64,000 nucleotides of DNA, taken from NCBI RefSeq assembly GCF_019186805.1, contig NZ_CP066783.1, positions 1,997,501 to 2,061,500 of the forward strand, read 5' to 3'. The notes below the pieces were generated by a model. That model was not told the DNA's origin. It did no database searches and saw only the letters and a program-made list of their open reading frames with translations. The translations under genes and the position numbers were made by a program. Positions 52,199 to 60,363 of the stretch are shown here, one piece after another. Numbering within the stretch: position 1 is the first letter of the stretch; each line of letters opens with the position of its first letter. This stretch comes from Comamonas fluminis. GTDB taxonomy: Bacteria; Pseudomonadota; Gammaproteobacteria; Burkholderiales; Burkholderiaceae_C.

Positions 52199-53674
52199 AT
52201 GACAGCACGTTGCATCATGGTGCTGGGCACCAGCAGTGGCGCGGGCAAAAGCTGGGTGGCCACGGCGCTGTGCGCCTACTACCGCAGCCAGGGCCTGAAA
52301 GTCGCGCCGTTCAAGGCGCAGAACATGAGCAACAACGCCCGCGTGGTTGCCACCCCCGACGGAAAATGGGGCGAAATTGGCACAGCCCAGTATCTGCAGG
52401 CGCTGGCCGCAGGCGCGGTGCCTGATGTGCGCATGAATCCGCTGCTGCTCAAGCCCGAGGCCGATACACGCAGCCAGGTTGTGCTGTTCGGGCAGGTGGA
52501 TGAGAAACTCTCCAAGATGCCCTGGCGCGACCGCAGCCTGAAGGTCTGGCCCCAGATCGCGCAGGCGCTGGACGAGCTGTGCGCTGAAAACGATGTGGTG
52601 GTGATTGAAGGTGCGGGCTCGCCCGCCGAGATCAACTTGCACGCCAGCGATGTGGTGAATATGCGCGTGGCCAAACATTGCAACGCGCATTGCCTGCTGG
52701 TGTCTGACATTGACCGGGGCGGTGCATTTGCCCATCTGTACGGAACATGGGCGCTGCTGCCGGAAGATGAGCAAAAGCTCATCAAGGGCTTTGTGCTCAA
52801 CAAGTTTCGTGGCGATGCATCGCTGCTGGCCCCAGCGCCGCAGATGCTGCAGGAAAAAACCGGCGTGCCCACGGTGGCCTGTATCCCCATGCAGTTTCAC
52901 CATGGCCTGCCGGAAGAAGATGGCGTGTTTGACGACCGTGGCAGCACGGGGGCGGGGCAGGCGGTGCACACCACGATTGCCATCGTGGCCTATCCGCGCA
53001 TCAGCAATCTGGACGAATTCCAGCCGCTGCTTCAAGTGCCTGGCGTGCGCGTGGTGTGGGCACGCTCGCCCGCGCAGATTGCGGGTGCCGACTGGGTCAT
53101 CCTGCCGGGCAGCAAGGCCACGGCGGCCGATCTGGCCTGGATGCGCACGCAGGGGCTGGATGCCGCCGTGGTGGCCCACGCCAGCGCTGGCAAGCGCGTG
53201 CTGGGCATTTGCGGCGGCCTGCAGATGCTGGGCGAGGCGCTGATTGATCTGCATGGGGTGGACGGCAATGCAGCAGGCCTGGGGCTGCTGCCGCTGGCCA
53301 CCTTGTTTGCGCAAGACAAAACTGTGCAGCCCACCACCTTGACCTTGCCTACTGTGCAAGCGCCTTGGAATGCATTGACCGGTGTGCAAGCACGCGGCTA
53401 TGAAATCCACCACGGCCAGACCCAGTTGCGCGCCGACATGCAGGCAGGCGCGGCCCAGCCTGCGCAGGAATTGCTGCCCGGCATGCTGTGGCAAGGCGGC
53501 AATCCGGCAGTGCTGGGCACCTATCTGCATGGCTTGTTTGAAAACGCCGAGGTCATCCACGCCTTGTTTGGGCAGGGGGCACCGAGTTTGGAGCAGGTGT
53601 TTGATCGGTTGGCGAAGGGCGTAGGCGAGTGGTTTGGCAGTGCAGGGTTTGCGCCAGAACAAAAGAGTTTGTAA
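52199..53674 (+). CDS. cobQ: Cobyric acid synthase (CobQ/CbiP)
   Basis: The 491-residue enzyme amidates the b, d, e and g side chains of adenosylcobyrinate diamide. It has LGTSSGAGKSWVATAL, PFKAQNMSNNARV, VVIEGAGSPAEINL and DIDRGGAFAHLYGT. The glutaminase part has GICGGLQMLGE with the catalytic Cys and GTYLHGLFEN with the His. Length and motifs are typical. Confidence 0.96.
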   Translation: MTARCIMVLGTSSGAGKSWVATALCAYYRSQGLKVAPFKAQNMSNNARVVATPDGKWGEIGTAQYLQALAAGAVPDVRMNPLLLKPEADTRSQVVLFGQVDEKLSKMPWRDRSLKVWPQIAQALDELCAENDVVVIEGAGSPAEINLHASDVVNMRVAKHCNAHCLLVSDIDRGGAFAHLYGTWALLPEDEQKLIKGFVLNKFRGDASLLAPAPQMLQEKTGVPTVACIPMQFHHGLPEEDGVFDDRGSTGAGQAVHTTIAIVAYPRISNLDEFQPLLQVPGVRVVWARSPAQIAGADWVILPGSKATAADLAWMRTQGLDAAVVAHASAGKRVLGICGGLQMLGEALIDLHGVDGNAAGLGLLPLATLFAQDKTVQPTTLTLPTVQAPWNALTGVQARGYEIHHGQTQLRADMQAGAAQPAQELLPGMLWQGGNPAVLGTYLHGLFENAEVIHALFGQGAPSLEQVFDRLAKGVGEWFGSAGFAPEQKSL

Positions 53675-53782
53675 CTGCTGTAGGCCTCGCCTTGCATGGG
53701 CTTGTGGGCTGTACCGATAAGGCTGAATATGGTTTGGGTGCAAGCTTGCACAGTCATTCACTTACCGGGAACGGAGTTTCAC

Positions 53783-54202
53783 ATGGTTCATTCCGCAATG
53801 CGTACCTTGCAACTGGCAGTTGGTGCTGCCGTTCTGACGGCTGCAGGCTTTGCCAGCGCGCAGGCGCCCGCCGCTCCTGAGGCGGCTCAGGATGCTGCCA
53901 AGCCCGCAGCTGCAGCTGTGAAGAAGCACGGTGGTCACAAGCACCATCATCGCCATCACGAGGGCAAGCCTGCCTCGCGCGAAGCAGCCGCTGCCCGTGC
54001 AGAGGCACAGCGTGGCCGTCTGGATAACGGCCAGGGCGCGAATCAGTACGAGCGCAATGCATTTGCCCGCTGCGAAGTGTTCAAGACCGACATTGACCGC
54101 CAGGCCTGTGTGGGCCGCGTCAAGAGCGGCGCGGCCTCTGGCTCGGTGCAGGATGGCGGCATTCTGCGCGAAGGCACCATTCAGGTGCCTGTGAGCCGAT
54201 AA
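53783..54202 (+). CDS. His-rich exported protein of unknown function
   Basis: I place the start at 53783 (MVHSAMRTLQLAV), with GGAACGGAG upstream. The 139-residue protein has a signal peptide ending near GFASAQA. An Ala/Pro-rich linker follows, then a His-rich block at about residues 51-65 (KKHGGHKHHHRHHEGK). The C-terminal part has two Cys (ARCEVFKTDIDRQACVGRV). The His block would bind divalent metals such as cobalt, nickel, copper or zinc. Its place between cobQ and cobT makes cobalt a natural guess, but this is inference. It ends at its own terminator. Confidence 0.75.
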   Translation: MVHSAMRTLQLAVGAAVLTAAGFASAQAPAAPEAAQDAAKPAAAAVKKHGGHKHHHRHHEGKPASREAAAARAEAQRGRLDNGQGANQYERNAFARCEVFKTDIDRQACVGRVKSGAASGSVQDGGILREGTIQVPVSR

Positions 54203-54222
54203 ATCCGGTGCATTGCACCACC

Positions 54223-54243
54223 AGGCCCTTCGGGGCCTTTTTT
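54223..54243 (+). terminator. Terminator after the His-rich protein gene
   Basis: AGGCCC and GGGCCT pair around a TTCG loop, followed by TTTTT. cobT starts 119 bases later and so may have its own promoter. Confidence 0.85.
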
Positions 54244-54361
54244 CATGCCTGCCCAGCTTGAGACGATCTCCAAAGCGCGATACTTGGGGCACAAAAAGGT
54301 GCTGGCTGCTTCCCGGTGGCGGCTGGTGTCTGGATCTGATGCACCGGGAAAGACTGCGTGC

Positions 54362-55483
54362 ATGAGCTCTGTCATTTCCTCCGAATTTTTCGATTCCACT
54401 TTGTCCACTCTCTGGGCCTGCCCGCAGGTCGCGGATATTCACGATGCCGATTTGCAGGCACGCGTGCAGCACAAGCTGGACTTCAAGACCAAGCCCGTAG
54501 GCTCGCTGGGCGTGCTGGAGCAGCAGGCGCTGCGCATTGCCTGCATTCTGGGTACGGACTCCCCCCGGCTTGAGGCACCGCAGATGGTGGTGTTTGCGGC
54601 AGACCACGGCCTGGCCGCCAAGGGCGTGTCTGCCTATCCGGTCGATGTGACCTGGCAGATGGTGGAGAACTTTCTGGCCGGTGGCGCTGCGGTGAGCGTG
54701 CTGTCACGCCAGCATGGTATTGCGCTGAATGTGGTCGATTGCGGCGTGGCCCGAGACTTTGCGGTGCGCGAGCAAGACCCAGAGCACAAGCTGCCTGCAG
54801 CCAGTGAGCCGCGCCTGTGGCGCAGAAAAGTGGCCTATGGCACGGCAGACTGCAGCGAAGGCGCAGCCATGACGCCTGAGCAATGTGCCCATGCACTGCG
54901 CAATGGGGCTGAGCTGGTCAAGAAGCTGCCGGGCAATGCCCTGCTGCTGGGCGAGATGGGCATTGGCAACACCTCCAGCGCTTCTTTGCTGCTGGCGCAT
55001 CTGTGTGGCGAACCCATTGAAGCGGTCACCGGCGTGGGAACAGGGCTGAACGCCGAAGGGCTGGCCCGCAAGATTGGCGTGCTGACCCGGGTGCTGGCCC
55101 TGCACGCAGAGCTGAAAAATCCTCTGGCCGTGCTGGCTGCCATGGGCGGGCTGGAAATTGCCACCATGACGGGCGCGGTGCTGCAGGCCGCAGCAGAGCG
55201 CCGCGTGATTGTGGTGGATGGTTTTATCACCACGGCCGCCGTGCTGGTGGCCAGCCTGCTGCAGCCCCATGTGCTGCAGCGCTGTGTGTATGCCCACCGC
55301 TCGGGAGAGCCCGGTCACCAGCGCATGCTGGCGCATCTGCAGGCTCAGCCGCTGTTGGACTGGCAGCTGCGTTTGGGTGAGGGATCTGGCGCGGCGCTGG
55401 CCTGGCCGCTGCTGCAATCGGCCTGCACCATGCTCAACGAGATGGCGAGCTTTGAGTCGGCGGGCGTCAGCACCAAAAGCTGA
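54362..55483 (+). CDS. cobT: Nicotinate-nucleotide-dimethylbenzimidazole phosphoribosyltransferase
   Basis: The start at 54362 (MSSVISSEFF) gives 373 residues. CobT makes alpha-ribazole phosphate from dimethylbenzimidazole, which BluB supplies. Visible motifs are KTKPVGSLGVLEQQALRI, VVFAADHGLAAKGVSAYP, LLGEMGIGNTSSASLLLAHL and RSGEPGHQRML. A longer in-frame extension overlaps the terminator and is unlikely. No cobS follows, although cobT and cobS are often neighbours. Confidence 0.95.
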   Translation: MSSVISSEFFDSTLSTLWACPQVADIHDADLQARVQHKLDFKTKPVGSLGVLEQQALRIACILGTDSPRLEAPQMVVFAADHGLAAKGVSAYPVDVTWQMVENFLAGGAAVSVLSRQHGIALNVVDCGVARDFAVREQDPEHKLPAASEPRLWRRKVAYGTADCSEGAAMTPEQCAHALRNGAELVKKLPGNALLLGEMGIGNTSSASLLLAHLCGEPIEAVTGVGTGLNAEGLARKIGVLTRVLALHAELKNPLAVLAAMGGLEIATMTGAVLQAAAERRVIVVDGFITTAAVLVASLLQPHVLQRCVYAHRSGEPGHQRMLAHLQAQPLLDWQLRLGEGSGAALAWPLLQSACTMLNEMASFESAGVSTKS

Positions 55484-55536
55484 TTTGTAAAAATGATAGA
55501 TTGCAGCGCTTTGCAGATGGGCGCTGCAAGCTATTT

Positions 55537-56193
55537 TTATGCCTTTTTGCTGCTGGCTGGAGCCGGTGTTTTGGGAGAGAAGTCGCAGTACTGCGAAGCC
55601 ACGCATTCCCAGCAGTGGGGCTTGCGCGCCTGGCAGACGTAGCGGCCCAGCAGAATCAGCCAGTGGTGCGAGTCCACGGCATATTCGGCGGGTACGCGCT
55701 TGAGCAACTGCTTTTCCACTTCCAGCGGGTTCTTGCCGGGGGCAAGGCCGGTGCGGTTGCCTACGCGGAAGATATGTGTGTCCACCGCCATGGTGGGCTG
55801 GCCGAAAGCCACGTTCAGCACCACATTGGCCGTCTTGCGGCCCACGCCGGGCAGGGCTTCCAGCGCTTCGCGGTTGTCGGGCACCTTGCTGCCATGCAAT
55901 TCAACCAGCATGCGGCAGGTTTCCATCAGGTGCTTGGCCTTGCTGCGGTACAGGCCAATGGTCTTGATATAGCTCTCAAGCCCTTCCAACCCCAGGTCCA
56001 GAATGGCCTGCGGCGTGTTGGCAACGGGAAACAGCTTGCGCGTGGCCTTGTTTACGCCCACGTCGGTGGCCTGGGCTGACAGCAGCACGGCTGTGAGCAG
56101 TTCAAAGACGGTGGTGTATTCCAGCTCGGTCTGGGGTGTGGGGTTGGCGGCCTTGAGTGTGGCAAAAAAAGGCTCGATATCGCTTTTTTTCAT
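55537..56193 (-). CDS. nth: Endonuclease III
   Basis: The start at 56193 (MKKSDIEPFF) gives 218 residues, the normal length. A longer upstream frame has no family similarity. It has a helix-hairpin-helix with LPGVGRKTANVVLNVAFG (the catalytic Lys), then VDTHIFRVGNRTG with the catalytic Asp. The [4Fe-4S] ligands are in CQARKPHCWECVASQYC. It removes oxidised pyrimidines from DNA. The end lies near a copy of the dispersed AGCTAT-type repeat. Confidence 0.97.
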   Translation of the reverse strand: MKKSDIEPFFATLKAANPTPQTELEYTTVFELLTAVLLSAQATDVGVNKATRKLFPVANTPQAILDLGLEGLESYIKTIGLYRSKAKHLMETCRMLVELHGSKVPDNREALEALPGVGRKTANVVLNVAFGQPTMAVDTHIFRVGNRTGLAPGKNPLEVEKQLLKRVPAEYAVDSHHWLILLGRYVCQARKPHCWECVASQYCDFSPKTPAPASSKKA

Positions 56194-56232
56194 GCCGCTA
56201 TTGTGGCGTGACTTGCTGGCGAGGGCGGGCAC

Positions 56233-56270
56233 AAAAACAAAGCCGCTGTGATGTTCAGCGGCTTTGTTTT
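56233..56270 (-). terminator. Terminator after the TpsB-type gene
   Basis: AACAAAGCCGCTG and CAGCGGCTTTGTT form a long stem with a seven-base loop, flanked by A- and T-runs. It lies 16 bases after the stop of the leftward TpsB-type gene, between it and nth. Confidence 0.9.
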
Positions 56271-56285
56271 GGCGGGAGACGGTGC

Positions 56286-57968
56286 TTATGGGTCCAGGTT
56301 GTAGCTCAGCATCAGGCTGTAGCGCAGCTTGCGGTCGGGGTTGTTGGTTGAGCGGTCGCCCAGAGGCTTGCTCATGGCCACATCCAGCGCGTAGTAGCGA
56401 CTGTCCGAGACGCGCAGGCCCAGGCTGGCGGATTTGAGTGTGTGGCTGGCAACCGCACTGTTTTGCTGATGCGTGCGGGCCCATTCATACAGCAGATAGG
56501 GCTCGGCCGATTTAATCCAGGGCTGGTTGACCGGGAACTGGTAGTTGACTTCAGCGCTGGCGCCCAGCCCCGAGTCGCCCGCAAACTCACCGGCCTGATA
56601 GCCGCGCCCAAAGCGGTTGGAGCCAAAGGAGATGCGCTCAGGAGTCGGCAGGATGTCGGGGCTGTACTGACCACCCACGGCGAAAGCCGCTCCTACTTTG
56701 TTCGCAAAGCGGTGGCGCTGGCTGTAATCCGCCGTGATGCGGGTGAAGTTCAGCTTGGCCGGGTTGTCGTAAGTGGTCAGCTGCCCTTGCTCATAGAGGT
56801 CGGTGTTTTTATAGGCACCAAGGCCATCAAGTCCGTGCGCCAGCAAGACCGAAGCTGAGCGGGTGGAGGTGGGCGCAAAAGAGGACCAGGCCATCTGCGC
56901 ATACAGAGTGCGTACTTTTTCCTCGCGCAGCAGAGAGGCGGTGCTATTCGCCAACTCGCGGCTGTAGTTGATGGCGTACAGGCCTGCGGTGGTGCTCAGC
57001 TGGGTGCTGCTGCTCAGAATCCAGGGGTGGCTGACATTGAGGTCCACCTTGCGCTGGCGCGTGAGGTCGTCAATGCCGGGTGTGCTTGTGGCGGGTGGGT
57101 TGAAGCTGCGATAGTCCGAATAGCTCACCCGTGCCTGTGTGCCTTCTGGTGTCAACTGCTGGGTCATGCCGATCAGGGCGTAGCGCTCCTTGTCCGGGTT
57201 TTGCAGCATGGCCGCCGCCTGCAACTGGCTGCCTTCCCATAGAGGGTCGTTGAGCGTGACCGTACCAATCAGGCGCGGCGTGGGCTTGCGCATCTCGCCG
57301 CCCAGGTTGACGGCAATGGGTTTGTGCTTGGATTTGATGACCAGAGGCACGGCGCCGTCGGTGGTGGTGGGAAGGCTGGCCGAAGCCGCTATCTGCACGC
57401 CGGGCAGACGCGCCATCAGCTGCGTCTGATGCTGAAAGGTCTTGGTCGTCAGCGGTCTTTCATTGAGCAGGGGCTGAGCCAGCTCGCGAATGCTGTCTTC
57501 GGACCGGCCAAAGTTGCCCTCCATCGTCAGGCTGGCGACATAGCCTTCCACCACATTGACCTGTACCACCCCATTGGCAAAGGACTGCGCGGGCAGATAA
57601 GCAAACGACAGGGCGTAGCCATGCTGCTGATAGAGCGTGCTGACCTTCTGCGCGGCGGCTGCCAGCTCACCCACGGTGTGGGTGCCGTTGATAAACGGCG
57701 TGAACAGGGCGCTGACTTCTTCAAAATTGATGGCCGTGCTGCCCTGCACATTCACGCCGCGCACGGCGACTTGCACGCTGGCCACGTCCTGCGGGCCGGT
57801 CTGGGGCTTTTCAATCTGCACCGGCACCTGGGGGCGCTTGTTGGCGTCAGAGGTGGCGGGAAGAGTGTTGAGTGGGTTGCCCGCCTGCGGCCAGACGGCA
57901 GCGCTGCCCATAAGCAGCGCTACGGCACAGGCCGTTCTGGCGATCGGCATTTTTTTCTTCTTATGCAT
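56286..57968 (-). CDS. TpsB-type outer-membrane secretion protein (ShlB/FhaC/HecB family)
   Basis: The start at 57968 (MHKKKKMPIARTAC) has GAGGGA upstream. The 560-residue protein has a signal peptide. A Pro/Gln-rich linker follows, then a POTRA_2 domain (VRGVNVQGSTAINFEEVSALFTPFINGTHTVGELAAAAQKV and the GYVASLTMEGNFG segment). The rest is a 16-strand-type barrel with the conserved GRGYQAGEFAGDSGLGASAEVNY. It ends in a strand with SYNLDP. Family members export TpsA exoproteins or activate haemolysins. No TpsA lies beside it. The only candidate partner is the repeat lipoprotein gene upstream, behind a terminator. Confidence 0.9.
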   Translation of the reverse strand: MHKKKKMPIARTACAVALLMGSAAVWPQAGNPLNTLPATSDANKRPQVPVQIEKPQTGPQDVASVQVAVRGVNVQGSTAINFEEVSALFTPFINGTHTVGELAAAAQKVSTLYQQHGYALSFAYLPAQSFANGVVQVNVVEGYVASLTMEGNFGRSEDSIRELAQPLLNERPLTTKTFQHQTQLMARLPGVQIAASASLPTTTDGAVPLVIKSKHKPIAVNLGGEMRKPTPRLIGTVTLNDPLWEGSQLQAAAMLQNPDKERYALIGMTQQLTPEGTQARVSYSDYRSFNPPATSTPGIDDLTRQRKVDLNVSHPWILSSSTQLSTTAGLYAINYSRELANSTASLLREEKVRTLYAQMAWSSFAPTSTRSASVLLAHGLDGLGAYKNTDLYEQGQLTTYDNPAKLNFTRITADYSQRHRFANKVGAAFAVGGQYSPDILPTPERISFGSNRFGRGYQAGEFAGDSGLGASAEVNYQFPVNQPWIKSAEPYLLYEWARTHQQNSAVASHTLKSASLGLRVSDSRYYALDVAMSKPLGDRSTNNPDRKLRYSLMLSYNLDP

Positions 57969-58075
57969 GAATGCATGTCCCTCATTGACTTGATCTTGTT
58001 TTCTCATTCCGGCCTCTCATTCCGGCTGCACTATTGTTGTCTGACTACCTAGTTTTGGGTATTCGGGTCTGTCGT

Positions 58076-58099
58076 AAAAAAACCCGCACGGGGCGGGTT
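58076..58099 (-). terminator. Terminator between the repeat lipoprotein and TpsB-type genes
   Basis: On the minus strand AACCCGC and GCGGGTT form a stem with a five-base loop, followed by a TTTTTT run. It lies about 60 bases downstream of the lipoprotein stop and about 108 bases before the TpsB-type start, so the second gene needs its own promoter or read-through. Confidence 0.85.
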
Positions 58100-58157
58100 G
58101 GGGGGAATGCTGCAACCGCTGAGTTGCAGCATTGGCGTTGTGCCAGCAGGCGTTAAC

Positions 58158-60059
58158 TTACTTGCGTGGGCTCAGAACACCGGTCACGCCGCCCAGCAGG
58201 CCACCCAGCAATCCGCCTGTGGCAGTGGACGTGGAGGTGGTTGCGCCAGCAGTGGCTGTGGTGGTTGTTGTTGTGCCGCTTGCAACGGAGGTGACGCCGC
58301 CCAGTGTGCCGCCCACGAGGCTGGTTACCGCACCGACAGTGCCGCCCACCAGACCGGTGACACCAGAGACCGGCGATGCTGCAGCACCTGTGGTGCTACC
58401 TGTTGCAGCGCTAGTCACACCACCCGTGACGCCACCCAGAGCGCCGGTCACGGTGCCCACCGTGCCACCGACCAGGCTGGTCACACCGCCCAGACCGCTT
58501 GCGGCGCCACCGGCTGTGGTTGCGCCAGTCAGGCCGCCGGTAACGCCACCAAGGGCGCCGGTAACGGTGCCGACAGTGCCGCCAACCAGACTTGTCACGC
58601 CACCCAGACCACCTGCAGCGCCGCCGGTGGTTGTACCGCCAGTAACGCCGCCGGTGACGCCGCCGAGAGCACCAGTGACTGTGCCAAGGGTGCCGCCAAC
58701 CAGTCCGGTGACACCACCCAGAGCGCCGGTTGTTGCGCCGCCAGTGCTGCCACCGGTAACGCCGCTGAGGGCGCTGCCGCTGAGCACGCCGCCCAGCAGG
58801 CCGCTGCTGGCGGTGCCCGTGGCAGGGTTGTTCACCACGCCGCCCACGGCTGCCACCGTGTTACCTACGCTGCCCACCACACCGCCCAGTGGCGATACGA
58901 TGGGTGTGCCGGTGTTGGCCAGTGCGTTACCCACATTGGTCACCACGCCGCCCACGGTGGCCAGAATATTGTTCACAGGCTGGCCCAGGCCCGTAGCCTG
59001 CGTAACCCCTTGCACAGTGCCCACAACACCCGTCAGCACGGGAGTTGCGACCTTGTCCACAGTCGTGGTCAGGCCGGATACCAGAGGGCTGCCAACCACC
59101 TGACCGACGGTGCCTTCCAGACCTTGAACCGTCTGACCCACGCCGCCAACCAGGCCACCGGCCAGACCGGCGACATCGCCCACTACGCCCAGTTCAGGCT
59201 TGTCCAGTGCGCCGACGGTGCTGCCCACAGAGGTGACTGCGCCACCCAGGTAGCCCACGGTGGGCGCCACGCTTTGCACGGTGGTGGTAATGGGTGTGGG
59301 GTTGGTACCAATCTGGCCCAGGCCGGCATAGACGCCGCCCGCCAGGTTGTTGATAGCGCTGTTGGTGTTGCCCAGAATGCCGCTGGCAGGCTGTGCAATA
59401 CCCGACAGCGCGGTGTTGGCGGTCGCTGTTGTCAGCACATTGGTGACGATGGTGTTGGCGTCGCCTGTCACAGCCGTCAGGCCGCCGACGGTGTCTGCCG
59501 TGCGGGTCAGGGTCTCAGCGACAGGTGTCAGAGGGCCTGTAGTCGTTGTGGTGGTGCCGCCGCCCGTGTTGCCACTGTTGCCGTTATTGCCGCTGTTGCC
59601 ACCGCCGCCGACGACGGTATCGCCACCGCCGGTGCCGCTGTTTCCGTTGTTGCCGCCATTGTTACCGCCGTTGGTGTTGCCTGTTGTGCTGCCGTCTGTG
59701 CCATTGGTGCCGCCACCGCCCACGACGGTACCGCCGCCAGAGCCGCTGCCACCCGTGCTACCGGAGCCGCCGCTGCCGCCGGTGTTTCCGGTGGTGCTGC
59801 CATCCGTGCCATTGCCGCTGCCGCCGCCAACGATGGTGCCCCCCGAGCCGCCACCGGAACCTGTGCCGGAGCCGCCGCCCGCAACAACGTCGCTGCCGCC
59901 AGTGCCGGTCGGGCCCAGGTCACTGCGCAGCGAACCGCTGGAGCCGCAGGCCGCCAGGCTGGTAACCAGAGCCACGGCGCACAGGCTGCGCAGGCCAAAA
60001 GATGTAGAGCCAGTCATGGCTGCAGACAGTGTCTTGCTGGTGAAACGAGTAGTGCGCAT
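58158..60059 (-). CDS. Gly/Thr/Val-rich repeat protein, predicted lipoprotein
   Basis: The start at 60059 has a strong GGAGG site. The 633-residue protein has a long N-terminal region, then a lipobox SLAACGSS with Cys38. A Gly/Ser/Asn-rich segment follows to about residue 175. The rest is built of GGVTGLVGGTVGTVTGALGG-type motifs, with 38-residue tandem repeats near the C-terminus. It ends GGLLGGLLGGVTGVLSPRK. It has no TPS domain, so it is not a classical TpsA. Many annotation schemes would call such sequences collagen-like, although there is no regular Gly-X-Y. It is likely a surface or secreted structural protein, perhaps linked to the TpsB-type gene. Its function is unknown. Confidence 0.85.
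   Translation of the reverse strand: MRTTRFTSKTLSAAMTGSTSFGLRSLCAVALVTSLAACGSSGSLRSDLGPTGTGGSDVVAGGGSGTGSGGGSGGTIVGGGSGNGTDGSTTGNTGGSGGSGSTGGSGSGGGTVVGGGGTNGTDGSTTGNTNGGNNGGNNGNSGTGGGDTVVGGGGNSGNNGNSGNTGGGTTTTTTGPLTPVAETLTRTADTVGGLTAVTGDANTIVTNVLTTATANTALSGIAQPASGILGNTNSAINNLAGGVYAGLGQIGTNPTPITTTVQSVAPTVGYLGGAVTSVGSTVGALDKPELGVVGDVAGLAGGLVGGVGQTVQGLEGTVGQVVGSPLVSGLTTTVDKVATPVLTGVVGTVQGVTQATGLGQPVNNILATVGGVVTNVGNALANTGTPIVSPLGGVVGSVGNTVAAVGGVVNNPATGTASSGLLGGVLSGSALSGVTGGSTGGATTGALGGVTGLVGGTLGTVTGALGGVTGGVTGGTTTGGAAGGLGGVTSLVGGTVGTVTGALGGVTGGLTGATTAGGAASGLGGVTSLVGGTVGTVTGALGGVTGGVTSAATGSTTGAAASPVSGVTGLVGGTVGAVTSLVGGTLGGVTSVASGTTTTTTATAGATTSTSTATGGLLGGLLGGVTGVLSPRK
58378..58735 (-). repeat. 114-bp (38-residue) tandem repeats in the repeat lipoprotein gene
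   Basis: Three consecutive in-frame units of 38 residues begin LGGVT(G/S)LVGGT and differ at only a few positions. A fourth, degenerate unit follows. The DNA copies differ mostly at third codon positions, which suggests that selection keeps the protein pattern. The repeat ends are estimated. Confidence 0.8.
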
Positions 60060-60363
60060 AAATCCTCCATCCCTCAAAAAAGTAAATTAAAAAATCCAGC
60101 GACGCAGCTGTCTGTGCATCGGTAGACGTATGTTCTTTTCAGGAGGGGGAGGCTGTCCAATTCAAAGTTTGTGACACGAAGTTACACGTAATTAACATTT
60201 ACTATCAACTTTGAAATGTTGGTAGGAGTTTGATTACTTGACAGGTGGAATTCGTCCTACAAAAACATGACTACTTCCCTATGAGGCCTTGTGAGAGCCA
60301 CAATAGACGTCTGCCGCAGCTGCGGCTTTGTGTTTTCTGTCGCGCCTTAACCAAAAAAAACGT
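60060..60363. other. Intergenic region between the divergent repeat lipoprotein and aminotransferase genes
   Basis: I see no gene here. The stretch is AT-rich compared with its surroundings. It should hold two divergent promoters. TTGACA at 60238-60243 could be a -35 box for the rightward gene, although no good -10 box stands at the normal distance. Two inverted copies of a TTCAAAGTT-type sequence (about 60161 and 60207) could be a regulator's binding site. Confidence 0.4.

Noticed and set aside
51620..53761. A 713-codon minus-strand frame across DUF3037 and cobQ
   Set aside because: Shadow of genes with clear motifs on the plus strand.
58378..58735. Repeats considered as a CRISPR array
   Set aside because: The 114-base units are contiguous, in frame and protein-coding, with no unique spacers and no cas genes.
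58098..60125. A 675-codon plus-strand frame antisense to the repeat lipoprotein, rich in Cys, Gly and Ala
   Set aside because: It mirrors the repeats of the real gene. The minus-strand frame has a signal peptide, lipobox and strong ribosome site, and this one has none.
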